Origin: Bacillota bacterium
GTDB taxonomy: Bacteria; Bacillota; DTU025
Reading direction: 5' to 3'
Assembly (NCBI GenBank): GCA_019136685.1
Contig: JAGVTS010000171.1
Span: 1 to 36,917 of the forward strand
Length of the DNA: 36,917 bases
The notes below the pieces were generated by a model. The model did no database searches and was not told the origin of the DNA. It saw only the letters and a list, made by a program, of their open reading frames with translations. Positions 25,853-34,007 of the stretch are shown here, one piece after another. Positions within the stretch are counted from its first letter, which is position 1, and each line of letters opens with the position of its first letter. A program made the position numbers and the translations under genes.

Positions 25853-26734
25853 GTGCAGACGGTCATGCGGAGGCTCTACAAGGATCGCTGGGGTTATGCC
25901 TTCATCGCGCCAAGCTTTGCGCTTTTCGCGGTGTTTTTCCTCGTGCCGGTGGTATGGGGGGGCTACCTCAGCCTCCTTGACTATCAAGTGTTCAACAAGG
26001 AATGGGTCGGGCTGCAGAACTACAGGGAGATCGCACGCGACTCCGTCTTTTGGCTGTCGTTACGAAACACGGCGCTTTACACGCTCGGACTAGTGCCGCT
26101 GTGGCTTGGCAAGGCGCTCGTAATATCCGCGCTGATATTCCCCCTTGCCAAGCCCATCCAGACATTTTTCAAGGGCGCGTTCTACCTTCCCCACGTGACG
26201 TCGTCGGTGATCATATCTATGGTGTGGCTTTGGATATTCAACCCGCCTTTCGGCCTCCTGAACTACATCATGGAGTTACTGGGGTTCGCGCCCCACGCAT
26301 GGCTGGGCGATGTGCGCACTGCGCTGCTGTCGATAATCCTCATGCAGGTCGTCATGGGTGGCGGATCATCCATCGTGTTGATAACTGCGGCCATGGGTAG
26401 CATACCGTATCACCTGTATGAAGCTGCATACCTTGACGGAGCCACCAAGACTCAGGCCTTCTTCAGGGTCACTATACCGCTTCTGCGCCCCACAATACTC
26501 TATCTTCTGGTTACAGGCACTATATCCAGTTTTCAGGTGTTCACCAACGTGTACCTGATGACACAGGGAGGGCCGCAGTTCTCCACGATGACCCTGGTGT
26601 ACCTCATTTACGACACAGCTTTCAAGCAGTTCAAGTTCGGCCTCGCTTCAGCGCAGGCAGTTGTGCTGTTCGCAATCGTATTCGCGCTGGCGATTGTGCA
26701 GTTCAAGTTCCTGGGGCAGGAGGTGGAGTACTGA
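25853..26734 (+). CDS. ABC transporter permease, MalF/UgpA-like
   Basis: This is the first inner-membrane subunit of the CUT1-type importer. The 293-aa protein has six predicted transmembrane helices. The EAA loop that docks on the ATPase reads EAAYLDGATKTQAFFRVTIP near residue 190. The start GTG at 25853 lies 15 nt after the binding-protein stop, preceded by GGGGCTGG, a weak ribosome site, so translation may depend on coupling. The pairing with the next gene and the overlap at its end (TGATG) fix the operon. Confidence 0.9.
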   Translation: MQTVMRRLYKDRWGYAFIAPSFALFAVFFLVPVVWGGYLSLLDYQVFNKEWVGLQNYREIARDSVFWLSLRNTALYTLGLVPLWLGKALVISALIFPLAKPIQTFFKGAFYLPHVTSSVIISMVWLWIFNPPFGLLNYIMELLGFAPHAWLGDVRTALLSIILMQVVMGGGSSIVLITAAMGSIPYHLYEAAYLDGATKTQAFFRVTIPLLRPTILYLLVTGTISSFQVFTNVYLMTQGGPQFSTMTLVYLIYDTAFKQFKFGLASAQAVVLFAIVFALAIVQFKFLGQEVEY

Positions 26735-27603
26735 TGCTCACCTCTGCGCAGGCAGGCGTCGCGCCCGGGCGCGTCAGGATCAGGCGAGTGCGGGTAGGGG
26801 AGGCAATCGCCATAGCCATCGTTGCTGCCTTGGCTATCATGTCGCTGATGCCGCTCTACTGGATGGTGGTCACTGCTATCAAACAGCCTACCCTGGTCAT
26901 GAAGATGCCGCCGGAGTGGTTCCCGAGGCAGCTGAGCCTGGCCAACTTCAGGGACTTATTTGCCCGCCGGCTCCTGGGGCGCTGGACTCTGAACAGCGCC
27001 ATCGTAGCCACGTCGGTCACGGTGGCGCAGCTTTTCGTGGCGTCGCTTGCCGGCTACGCCTTCGCGAAGAAGGAGTTCGTCGGTCGAAACGTCCTGTTTT
27101 GGCTATACGTAGGCTCCATGATGATTCCGGGGCAAGTCACGCTTATACCGCGCTACATCCTGATGGCGAAGTTCAGGTTCATCAACACCTACTGGGGACT
27201 GATACTGCCGTCCATCGCGGCGCCCTTCGGAGTGTTTCTCATGAAGCAGTTCATGCAGACTCTCCCCGGAGAGATCATCGACGCAGGCAAGATCGATGGG
27301 GCGTCGGAGTTCGGCATATACACTCGCCTGGTGCTGCCGCTTTCCAAGCCCGCCTTGGCGGTGCTGGGGATCTTCACCTTCGTGAGCGAGTGGAATGACT
27401 TCCTGTGGCCACTTGTAATCACGAATTCTTCGGAAATGCGTACGCTTCAGGTAGGCCTGGCCATGCTGCAGGAGGAAGTGCCCATGGCCTTCGGCCTCCT
27501 CATGGCAGGCGCCACCTACGCTGCAATACCTATAACCATCGTGTTCCTGGCATTCCAGCGGTACTTCCTCACAGGGCTCACAGTGGGGGCGCTGAAGGGA
27601 TGA
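26734..27603 (+). CDS. ABC transporter permease, MalG/UgpE-like
   Basis: This is the second membrane subunit. The 289-aa protein has six predicted helices and the EAA-type loop EIIDAGKIDGASEFGIYTRL near residue 185. The conserved SEWNDFLWPLV follows, typical of MalG-type permeases. The ATG overlaps the last base of the preceding stop. No ATPase gene follows, so the complex must borrow a shared multi-sugar ATPase (MsmX/UgpC type) encoded elsewhere; that is inferred from absence in this window. Confidence 0.9.
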   Translation: MLTSAQAGVAPGRVRIRRVRVGEAIAIAIVAALAIMSLMPLYWMVVTAIKQPTLVMKMPPEWFPRQLSLANFRDLFARRLLGRWTLNSAIVATSVTVAQLFVASLAGYAFAKKEFVGRNVLFWLYVGSMMIPGQVTLIPRYILMAKFRFINTYWGLILPSIAAPFGVFLMKQFMQTLPGEIIDAGKIDGASEFGIYTRLVLPLSKPALAVLGIFTFVSEWNDFLWPLVITNSSEMRTLQVGLAMLQEEVPMAFGLLMAGATYAAIPITIVFLAFQRYFLTGLTVGALKG

Positions 27604-27637
27604 GCGACAGGCGGGGGTACAAGGAGGTCAGCGCCGC

Positions 27638-28999
27638 ATGACAACCCTCCTTATTAAGAACGCGGAAGCGCTGGTCTCCATGAATGAGACTTGTGAGATC
27701 CTGCACTCGGTGGACATCTACTGTGAGAGCGGGATTATCTCCAGGATCGGGCATGACCTTGATGTTGTCGCCGAAGACGTTATCTCGGGGTCAGGGATGT
27801 ATGTGTATCCCGGGCTTATCAACACGCACCACCACCTGTACCAGACCTTCACTCGCAATCTACCCGGTGTACAGAACCTGGAGCTGTTCGACTGGCTCCG
27901 AGCGCTGTACAGGATATGGCGCGGGTTGACCCCCGAAATGGTGTACTACAGCGCTCTCACAGGCTTGGGCGAGTTGCTCAAATACGGGTGTACTACTTCA
28001 GTGGACCACCACTATGTCTTCCCCAGGCAAGCAGAGCCTACGTTGATCGACCGTCAGATCGAGGCCGCGGCAGAGCTGGGCATGAGGTTCCATCCCTGCC
28101 GCGGCAGCATGTCGCTGGGCGAGAGCGACGGCGGCCTGCCTCCGGATGATGTGGTGCAGACCACGGACGAGATCCTCCGGGACTCCCAGCGCTTGATTGA
28201 GCGATACCATGACTCCGAGCCGGGCTCGATGTGCCAGATAGCACTGGCGCCGTGTTCACCCTTTTCGGTCTCGGCGGATCTTCTGGAGCAGACCGCTCTA
28301 CTTGCGCGCGAATACGGGGTTCGCCTACACACTCACCTTGCGGAGACACTGGATGAGGAACGTTTCTGTATCGAAGCGGTAGGAATGCGCCCGCTGGCAT
28401 ACATGGAGTCGCTGGGTTGGCTCGGGCCGGACGTATGGTACGCCCACGGCATTCACTTCAGCGACGAGGAGATCAACCTCTTGGCCCAAACCCGAACCGG
28501 AGTGGCGCATTGCCCAACTTCCAATGAGAAGCTGTGCTCAGGCCGGGCCCTAATAGAGAGGCTACTGCATGCCGGCGTGCCCGTTGGGCTGGCGGTAGAT
28601 GGCAGCGCCAGCAATGACTGCTCCAGCATGCTGGCCGAAATCAGGACCGCATACCTTCTTCACAGGATGGCAATGGGCAACCAGGCTCCGACTCCTGCGG
28701 ATATCCTGGAGCTCGCCACAAAGGGTGGAGCCCGGTTGATCGGGCGGCCTGACTTGGGTTCCATAGAGGAAGGGAAGGCGGCGGACATGTTCCTTGTGAA
28801 TGCTGATACGCTCGAGTGGGTTGGAGCGGATTTCGACCCCGCATCGGCGCCCGCCACCATCGGCCTCCACAGGCCCGTAGACTACACCATCGTTGCCGGC
28901 AGGATCGTGGTGAAAGACGGGCGCCTTGTCAATATCGATGAGACCGCTGTGGCGAGGAAGGCAAGAGAGTTGTCGCGGCGACTATGCTCGGGGCGGTGA
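27638..28999 (+). CDS. 8-oxoguanine deaminase-like amidohydrolase
   Basis: This cytoplasmic zinc amidohydrolase of the TRZ/ATZ (chlorohydrolase) branch is closest by pattern to 8-oxoguanine deaminase, which converts 8-oxoguanine to urate plus ammonia; hydroxyatrazine-type enzymes are the alternative. Metal ligands lie in NTHHHLYQ (H64, H66), LHTHLAET, YAHGIHF and VDGSASND. The segment FHPCRGSMSLGESDGGLPPD is highly characteristic of this enzyme group. Length 453 aa is standard. AAGGAGG precedes the ATG by about 9 nt. Placed 34 nt after the second permease, it probably acts on a purine delivered by the transporter. Confidence 0.88.
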   Translation: MTTLLIKNAEALVSMNETCEILHSVDIYCESGIISRIGHDLDVVAEDVISGSGMYVYPGLINTHHHLYQTFTRNLPGVQNLELFDWLRALYRIWRGLTPEMVYYSALTGLGELLKYGCTTSVDHHYVFPRQAEPTLIDRQIEAAAELGMRFHPCRGSMSLGESDGGLPPDDVVQTTDEILRDSQRLIERYHDSEPGSMCQIALAPCSPFSVSADLLEQTALLAREYGVRLHTHLAETLDEERFCIEAVGMRPLAYMESLGWLGPDVWYAHGIHFSDEEINLLAQTRTGVAHCPTSNEKLCSGRALIERLLHAGVPVGLAVDGSASNDCSSMLAEIRTAYLLHRMAMGNQAPTPADILELATKGGARLIGRPDLGSIEEGKAADMFLVNADTLEWVGADFDPASAPATIGLHRPVDYTIVAGRIVVKDGRLVNIDETAVARKARELSRRLCSGR

Positions 29000-29011
29000 G
29001 GCGCTCAGAAT

Positions 29012-29425
29012 GTGTGGGGTGGCCCGCAGGAACTCATCAGTAACCGCAAACCCGCGCTGGCCGCTGTGTTGATCCTGAGCCATGCGGCCTGAATAGCCAC
29101 AATGCCTATCCCAGCCGTGGTTCTGACGGGCCTCGGGCTGAAGACGCCATACGTACAGGCCATGGGGGTAACCATTATCCTCTACCTCGCGTCCGCCTAT
29201 GCCCCAACGCCGGGATCCAGCGGCGCCGCGGAACTTGGCTTCGTCGGCCTATTCAGTTCGATAGTTCCCAGGGCTGTACTGGGTCTGTTTGTGGCCGTAT
29301 GGCGCATGATCACCTACTACCTCAACCTGGCCTTGGGCGGCGCCCTGATGACGTTGAGGTTCATGTGCCGCAACTCCGGACCTCCCGGCCGCCTCACACA
29401 GGCCGGCAGCTCAGACGCAATGTAG
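29012..29425 (+). pseudogene. Fragment of YbhN/LPG-synthase-type membrane protein with nonsense codon
   Basis: The frame from 29102 reads GLGLKTPYVQAMGVTIILYL, then SAYAPTPGSSGAAELGF and GLFVAVWRMITYYLNLALGG, the C-terminal blocks of the UPF0104/YbhN flippase-like family. The same frame continues to the left through an in-frame TGA at 29090-29092 (LILSHAA-stop-IATMPIP) into further membrane-like sequence (NRKPALAAVLILS). The stop therefore replaced a residue, probably tryptophan. About two thirds of the protein is absent because the deaminase gene ends at 28999. Its 3' end overlaps mobA antiparallel by 32 nt. It is a dead fragment. Confidence 0.75.
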
Positions 29426-30080
29426 CCTCCGCTTCTGCTAAGTCCTGCCTGGTGTTCACGTTGAAGAAACAGCGCAGGTCGGGGTCGAATGCCTCGCAGA
29501 CCTCCCGCTCGAGGTAGAGAGTACGCACAACGTCAAACAGCCTCGTAACCTTCCTAGGCCCGATCGCGAGCATGGAATCGATATGCGAGACGCATGACCA
29601 CGAGTAAACGGCGCACAGGGGTTCCAGCGCCGCTCCGGGCCCGAGTCGCGGCGCCACAGCCTGAAACCCGCGCGACCGTACGGCCATGTATCGCAACAGA
29701 GGAGCAGACAGAAACGGCATGTCGCATCCGACCACAATGCACCTTGCGTGCGGCGATGCGACAAGCCCTGCCCTGATTCCCGCTAGCGGGCCCAGACTCC
29801 CTTGCCCAACTCCGACTGCCTCGCCCGTGACGATTCCGGCTCCATCCCACGTGCATATCAGCTCGCATCCGGCGGGCAACGTCACCGCCTCGGCGATTTC
29901 ACGGCTTTTGTGCGGGCATGACCCCACGATCACCAAGGTGTCGACGATACTTCCGAGTCTGTCCACGGGATACTGGATCAGCGGTGTTCCTCCCAGCTTC
30001 ACGAGGGCCTTGCTCCCTCTCAGTCGCTTGCCCGCGCCCCCGGCAAGAACTACCCCTGCAACGCCATCGACGACTCCCAC
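29394..30080 (-). CDS. mobA: Molybdenum cofactor guanylyltransferase
   Basis: This enzyme adds GMP to molybdopterin (Mo-MPT + GTP) to make the MGD cofactor used by formate dehydrogenases and DMSO-reductase-family enzymes. The N-terminal nucleotide-binding loop is VVLAGGAGKRLRGSKALVKL, the metal-binding aspartate is in VVGCDMPFLSAPLL, and the C-terminal FFNVNTRQDLAEAEA is diagnostic. Length 228 aa is slightly above E. coli MobA. The start is a GTG at 30080, since an in-frame TGA lies just upstream; the ribosome site is weak. It is in the same direction as fdhD and the C1 operon but separated from them by mobile-element debris. Confidence 0.85.
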   Translation of the reverse strand: MGVVDGVAGVVLAGGAGKRLRGSKALVKLGGTPLIQYPVDRLGSIVDTLVIVGSCPHKSREIAEAVTLPAGCELICTWDGAGIVTGEAVGVGQGSLGPLAGIRAGLVASPHARCIVVGCDMPFLSAPLLRYMAVRSRGFQAVAPRLGPGAALEPLCAVYSWSCVSHIDSMLAIGPRKVTRLFDVVRTLYLEREVCEAFDPDLRCFFNVNTRQDLAEAEATLRLSCRPV

Positions 30081-30312
30081 TGCCGATCAGGCCTTTCTTG
30101 TCCGAATCGCCAGACGAGCAGATCGCCGCCTGGTACCATCGGCCTCCAATAAGCCCTCCTTCGCCACGCTGGGCAAGATTCCCTCTTGCACGCCCGATCC
30201 GCTCTCCGCAGCAGCCGTGATTGCTGAACCGGCACACTCACCTGCCTGCTGGCCAAACTTCCGCACTCGGGCACGAGTTGTCGCCTGATTTGCGGGAGGG
30301 CGTAGACTGAAA

Positions 30313-30770
30313 GCCGTGGTAGAACGCATTCCGTTTGCAGAGATCGTTAAGAAGGTCAAGGCCCGAAGATCAGGGCATGTGCCCGTGGAAGACACGGCCT
30401 CCGCGATCTCAGACGACGCATCGGCGGAAAAGCGGCACGGAGCTGGTCAAGCGCCGGTCACTGCGCCCGAAATCGTGTCGGTGATCGCCGATCGGACTGC
30501 AAGCGGGTCGTGTTGGGGATGGTAGTCAACCGAGACGGCTTCACCTGTGCGCACGAAGTCTTTGAGGGCGGCCGACAGGACGCGAAGAGCCCAAACAACA
30601 TGATGGATATCCTGGAGAAGGGAACGGGAAGGCTTGAGGGAAGCACGATCATTGTGGATCGCGGGATAGCTCTCGATGAGAACCTGGCGGCGATCAGGGG
30701 GAGGGAGTGCCACTACATAGCTGACCAGGGCAGAATCGGCCTTCAGGGCAATGAAGAGCCCGCTTTCTGA
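30313..30770 (+). pseudogene. Second IS1634-type transposase remnant
   Basis: The frame from about 30492 to 30770 reads CKRVVLGMVVNRDGFTCAHE, then VFEGGRQDAKSPNNMMDILE and TIIVDRGIALDENLAAIR. This is the middle of an IS1634-family transposase, including the second catalytic Asp in the DRG motif. The first catalytic Asp region and the entire C-terminal part with the Glu are missing, and the sequence to the left (30313-30490) is only vaguely transposase-like and out of frame. It is not the same lineage as the element at 15941-17639. 30081-30312 has no gene I can support. Confidence 0.7.
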
Positions 30771-30819
30771 AAGACCCATATTCCATCAGACAGTCACAGT
30801 GGTCCTTCCTACGACCAAC

Positions 30820-31405
30820 AGAGGAACCCTCAGAATCCGATGCGGTTCGGCGTGGAAGCCCACGTGTGTGTGCTGCAGAGCGCGCTTGATGCCCTATCTC
30901 TTGGACTGGGCATTACCCACATCGCTGGCAGGGAGGCGAATCTTGCTCATGGGGCAAACACCTTGGGAGGAGATCAGCCCATACTCGAAGGCGCCAGTAT
31001 CGATGAAAGCGGCCTGGCGCAGGTATTTCGGCGAAATCGCGTTTACCAGGGGATCAGTGAACCGTTAATAATATGACACGGTTTTTGAGCGCACCTTCCC
31101 AGATGTGACACGGTTTGGGCGGGAAGGAGACAAGAACCGGGCTTATGTGGGAGTTTCCGGGTAATCGGAGGTCGTCAGAGGCCCTCCCCAGGGATATTCT
31201 GGAGGTATTCCGGGGGCACACGAGTGCAACCACATTATGTAACCCGTGTCTGCCTGCGGATTTGATGATGGTGTGGCTCCGCAAAAATGAGGCGCCGCTA
31301 GCGGCGCGAATTCAGATGACTCATGCCTGTTCAACCGTGCTGGATCCAAGAAGGTTCGGCGAAAAACCGTCTCAGAAATGAGCAGGATGCCGCACAGTCA
31401 GCGGC
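30820..31405 (+). repeat. Dispersed non-coding element, copy C, ending inside fdhD
   Basis: A left terminal repeat resembling that of copy B, CTGGGCATTACCCACATC, lies at 30906-30923 (16 of 18 bases). Homology to copy A then runs to about 31405: CGAAGGCGCCAGT...GATGAAAGC near 30988, TGTCTGCCTGCGGATTTG near 31247, a perfect 16-bp palindrome GCGCCGCTAGCGGCGC at 31292-31307, and a block ending in AGCAGGATGCCGCACAGTC near 31398 nearly identical to copy A. The right terminal repeat is absent because the match stops where fdhD coding sequence begins. Weak similarity to copy B extends left of the terminal repeat to about 30820. Confidence 0.75.
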
Positions 31406-32194
31406 ACCGGCGTATACGTTGAAACGCCCATCGCGGGCGAAACCCACCAGGGTCAGTCCGCGGTAGGCGGCCATGTGGACAGCCCGGTCAGTAGGAGCGG
31501 ATGGGGATACAAGTACGCGAACGCCGAGCCTGACCGCCTTGGCTACTGTCTTACCGAACACCCTCCCGCTTGTGGCCAGCATCGCCCGTTCCGCGTTCAC
31601 AGCGCTCAATAGGCAGTAGCCTGCCGCCTTGTCGATGGCATTGTGCCTGCCTATGTCCTCCCGGAACACGATCAACCCGGATTCGTCCGCAAGCGCCGCC
31701 GAATGCGTGCCTCCGGTGCGCCGAAACACGTCTGAGTGCTCGCGCATCACCGCCATGAGTCTGTCCACCCGCTCTGGGTCGACCGCGAGTTCGCGCGTGT
31801 CGGACTCAAGTTCCGGCTCTTGCCGTGGTTCTCGCCCCGGCTCCGCCTCCGCTCCCAGTCGCGGCAATGATTGCAGCATCGACGATGACTTGACGTCAAT
31901 GCACACCGCGCCATGCGCCTGCAAGTCCAGGTCGATCCTGTCGATGTCCACTGGACCTCCTATGACGCCCTCGCAATACAGATGCCCTACAGCCAGCTCG
32001 TCCAGGAATTCGGGCGTAGCGGACACCGCGGCCGCTGTGCGGCCGTTGAGGCGGATCGTTGCCAAGACCTCCCGAACCACCATGTCTTCGACATCGGTCC
32101 ACTCTCCCCGCGCATACCTGGCTATCTCAACACGCCTGGTGATCTCCGCGAGCCCATCCGATGCAGCGTCTACCTCAGGCGTGATGAGGCGCAT
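31331..32194 (-). CDS. fdhD: FdhD-like formate dehydrogenase accessory protein lacking CxxC
   Basis: This is an FdhD-family protein; canonical FdhD transfers sulfur from a cysteine desulfurase to the Mo/W-bisMGD cofactor. Family blocks: TRRVEIARYARGEW near the start, DELAVGHLYCEGVI, RRTGGTHSAALAD, FREDIGRHNAIDKA, and MLATSGRVFGKTVAKA. The loop that normally carries CGxC is replaced by SSSMLQSLPRLGAEAEPG and an acidic/arginine stretch without cysteine, so the sulfur-relay cysteines are missing. The C-terminus after GRFNVYAGA is encoded by the dispersed element (about 22 residues, two cysteines). It starts at ATG 32194, overlapping the CitG-like gene by 25 nt. It may serve the formylmethanofuran enzyme. 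Confidence 0.82.
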   Translation of the reverse strand: MRLITPEVDAASDGLAEITRRVEIARYARGEWTDVEDMVVREVLATIRLNGRTAAAVSATPEFLDELAVGHLYCEGVIGGPVDIDRIDLDLQAHGAVCIDVKSSSMLQSLPRLGAEAEPGREPRQEPELESDTRELAVDPERVDRLMAVMREHSDVFRRTGGTHSAALADESGLIVFREDIGRHNAIDKAAGYCLLSAVNAERAMLATSGRVFGKTVAKAVRLGVRVLVSPSAPTDRAVHMAAYRGLTLVGFARDGRFNVYAGAADCAASCSFLRRFFAEPSWIQHG

Positions 32195-33066
32195 TCTCGA
32201 TCCCTGCCTTTCTTCAAGAGCGATTCACACCCATGCTCCGCAAACAAGACAAACAGGGCGGCTGTGATCAAGTCTGCAGTGGTTCCGGGATTGCGCCGGT
32301 TGCCGTCCGCTCGCAAATATGCATCAAGCTCCTCCACAGCACTGCGCCAGGCGCACGACCCAGGCGGCCCTGAGCGGATCGTTCGCCCTGCAAGGCGCGA
32401 TGTCTCCTGCGCCGTCTTCCAGCCGACCTTCCTGGCGATCAGGGTATCGGGCACTTGGGCAAGCGCTATCAGAAAAGTCTGAACAACTGCCGTCTGCCAC
32501 GACTCGCAATCTGCCGCGGCTTCCAGCAGGGCAGGGTATACAAGCTCAAAGGTCAGTTCATAGCAACTGCAGTATTCTGAGGCCACACTGTCGCGGGACT
32601 TGGCAACGTCCATTGCTTGGAGCAATGTGATCGTGGGCTCGTCTGAAACATCGTGCTCGTCGATGCGGCCCAGCCCCCCTGGATGCGCCTCTCGTATGGC
32701 CGCGTAAGCCAGCGAACAGTCGCGAACGGTGAGGCCGTCCAGCACGCGCCGGAGTCTATCCCGCAATGACCCCGGCGCCCGCTGCACTGCCGCTTTGGCA
32801 AAGGGAGCAAGCAGAAGGATGATGCCCAGGTTGGTGTTGGCGCTCACGAACCTGCTCGTCGCCCGCCTGGCTCCCAAGATCAGCTCGCCCACGGAAAGCT
32901 CATGGGAGCGGGCAAAAACAGGCGCAACCGCCCAAGCACTCACGAGGAAGTTCTCACACGTTGTGTCGGCAAAGTCGTGATCTCGGTTGACATTCCCCGG
33001 CTTGGGCGCCATCACGTCAACGATGCAAGCCAACTCGACCGCTCGGGCTACATCCTCGGGGATCAT
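32170..33066 (-). CDS. CitG-like (triphosphoribosyl-dephospho-CoA synthase family) protein
   Basis: This 298-aa protein is of the CitG/MdcB family (COG1767). The N-terminal VMAPKPGNVNRDHDFADTTCENFLVSAW contains the PKPGnV nucleotide-binding hallmark, and AHPGGLGRIDEHDV follows near residue 145. True CitG makes the citrate-lyase prosthetic group precursor, but no citrate lyase is here. Homologues sit in bacterial H4MPT gene clusters and are thought to help build the methanofuran or H4MPT cofactor, so that is the likelier role. ATG 33066 overlaps the ATP-grasp stop in an ATGA arrangement with GGGAGG upstream; a longer frame to 33132 lies inside the upstream gene. Confidence 0.82.
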   Translation of the reverse strand: MIPEDVARAVELACIVDVMAPKPGNVNRDHDFADTTCENFLVSAWAVAPVFARSHELSVGELILGARRATSRFVSANTNLGIILLLAPFAKAAVQRAPGSLRDRLRRVLDGLTVRDCSLAYAAIREAHPGGLGRIDEHDVSDEPTITLLQAMDVAKSRDSVASEYCSCYELTFELVYPALLEAAADCESWQTAVVQTFLIALAQVPDTLIARKVGWKTAQETSRLAGRTIRSGPPGSCAWRSAVEELDAYLRADGNRRNPGTTADLITAALFVLFAEHGCESLLKKGRDRECASSRLR

Positions 33067-34007
33067 TCGCCTCGCCTCCCCCCTTGCGCCATCACGAAGG
33101 AGGCCACTTCCTCCGCGATGCTGAACGGGCATACTTGCTGAAGACCTTGCCAGCCCGGAATCCCGTTCACCTCTACTACAAACATCTCGCCGTCTTCCGA
33201 GGACATCAGATCGACGCCCGCGTAAGGAGCGCCGATGACCCCTGCCGCGCGAATCGCAAGGTCCTCCGCCTCAGGGCTAAGCTCGATCCAGCGTGCCGTT
33301 GCGCCTTGCGCTACGTTGGTCTTCCATGACTGCCCAATGCGTTCCATGGCGGCCAAAACCCGGTCGCCCAGGACGAACGCGCGAATGTCGCGGTTCGCAT
33401 GGGGAATGAATTTCTGTAGGTAGAACACGTAATTGCCCATCTCCAGCGCTTGGAAGACCCGGTAAGCTATGTCGGCGCTCTCTACCCTCACCATGCCCCG
33501 TCCCATCGAGCCGAAGAGCGGTTTGACCACCACATCCCCGCCCAACTCTTCAAAGGCGTCCATTGCAGCCTCGCGACCCTCAACCACAATCGTGGGCGGC
33601 GTAGGCAGGCCCGCAGCCGCCAGCAGGGCCGAGGTGTAGTACTTGTCCACCGTGGTTTCGATCACTCTTGCGGGATTAAACACCGGGATGCCGCCGAGCT
33701 CAACGATGCGTAGAACGTTCATCCTGAAGATGATCTGCTCCAGCGAACCTGCGGGAATAGATCTCACTACTATGATGTCGAAGTTGTCCAGCCCGCGCTG
33801 GATCGGAGTCGTTGGGTCAACCGGCCTCGAGGCGGCCTCCGTTGCCGATCCCAGTCTCCCCATTTCCCCATCGGCCGTCTCCATTCCGCAAACCGCCGCC
33901 ACTTCGGTGATCTCGCGCCGGGCGACATCAGCGCCGCGCGCGGCGAATGCAGAAGCCAGTTCCTGATAGTACCAGCTGCCATCGGCGGCCAGAATGCATA
34001 CTCTCAC
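33063..34007 (-). CDS. RimK-like ATP-grasp ligase in H4MPT cluster
   Basis: This 314-aa ATP-grasp carboxylate-amine ligase (COG0189) is related to RimK and to MptN, the tetrahydromethanopterin:alpha-L-glutamate ligase. Features: KYYTSALLAAAGLPTPPTIV near residue 120, the phosphate loop VVKPLFGSMGRGM, YLQKFIPHANRDIRAFV, and the magnesium-binding DLMSSEDGEMFVVEVNGIPGW. A segment of about 30 residues near 45-75 (ADGEMGRLGSATEAASRP) appears inserted relative to RimK. The start GTG overlaps the mch stop (GTGA). Position between mch and the CitG-like gene supports a cofactor-glutamylating role, for H4MPT or methanofuran side chains. Confidence 0.83.
   Translation of the reverse strand: MRVCILAADGSWYYQELASAFAARGADVARREITEVAAVCGMETADGEMGRLGSATEAASRPVDPTTPIQRGLDNFDIIVVRSIPAGSLEQIIFRMNVLRIVELGGIPVFNPARVIETTVDKYYTSALLAAAGLPTPPTIVVEGREAAMDAFEELGGDVVVKPLFGSMGRGMVRVESADIAYRVFQALEMGNYVFYLQKFIPHANRDIRAFVLGDRVLAAMERIGQSWKTNVAQGATARWIELSPEAEDLAIRAAGVIGAPYAGVDLMSSEDGEMFVVEVNGIPGWQGLQQVCPFSIAEEVASFVMAQGGRRGE

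Noticed and set aside
30087-30395. 102-codon minus-strand frame between mobA and the transposase remnant
   Set aside because: No recognisable family, no good ribosome site, and it overlaps the start of the transposase remnant; left as unannotated.
31629-32482. Long plus-strand frames opposite fdhD and the CitG-like gene
   Set aside because: They are antisense to well-conserved proteins; composition is Ser/Arg/Pro-rich and no motif is seen.
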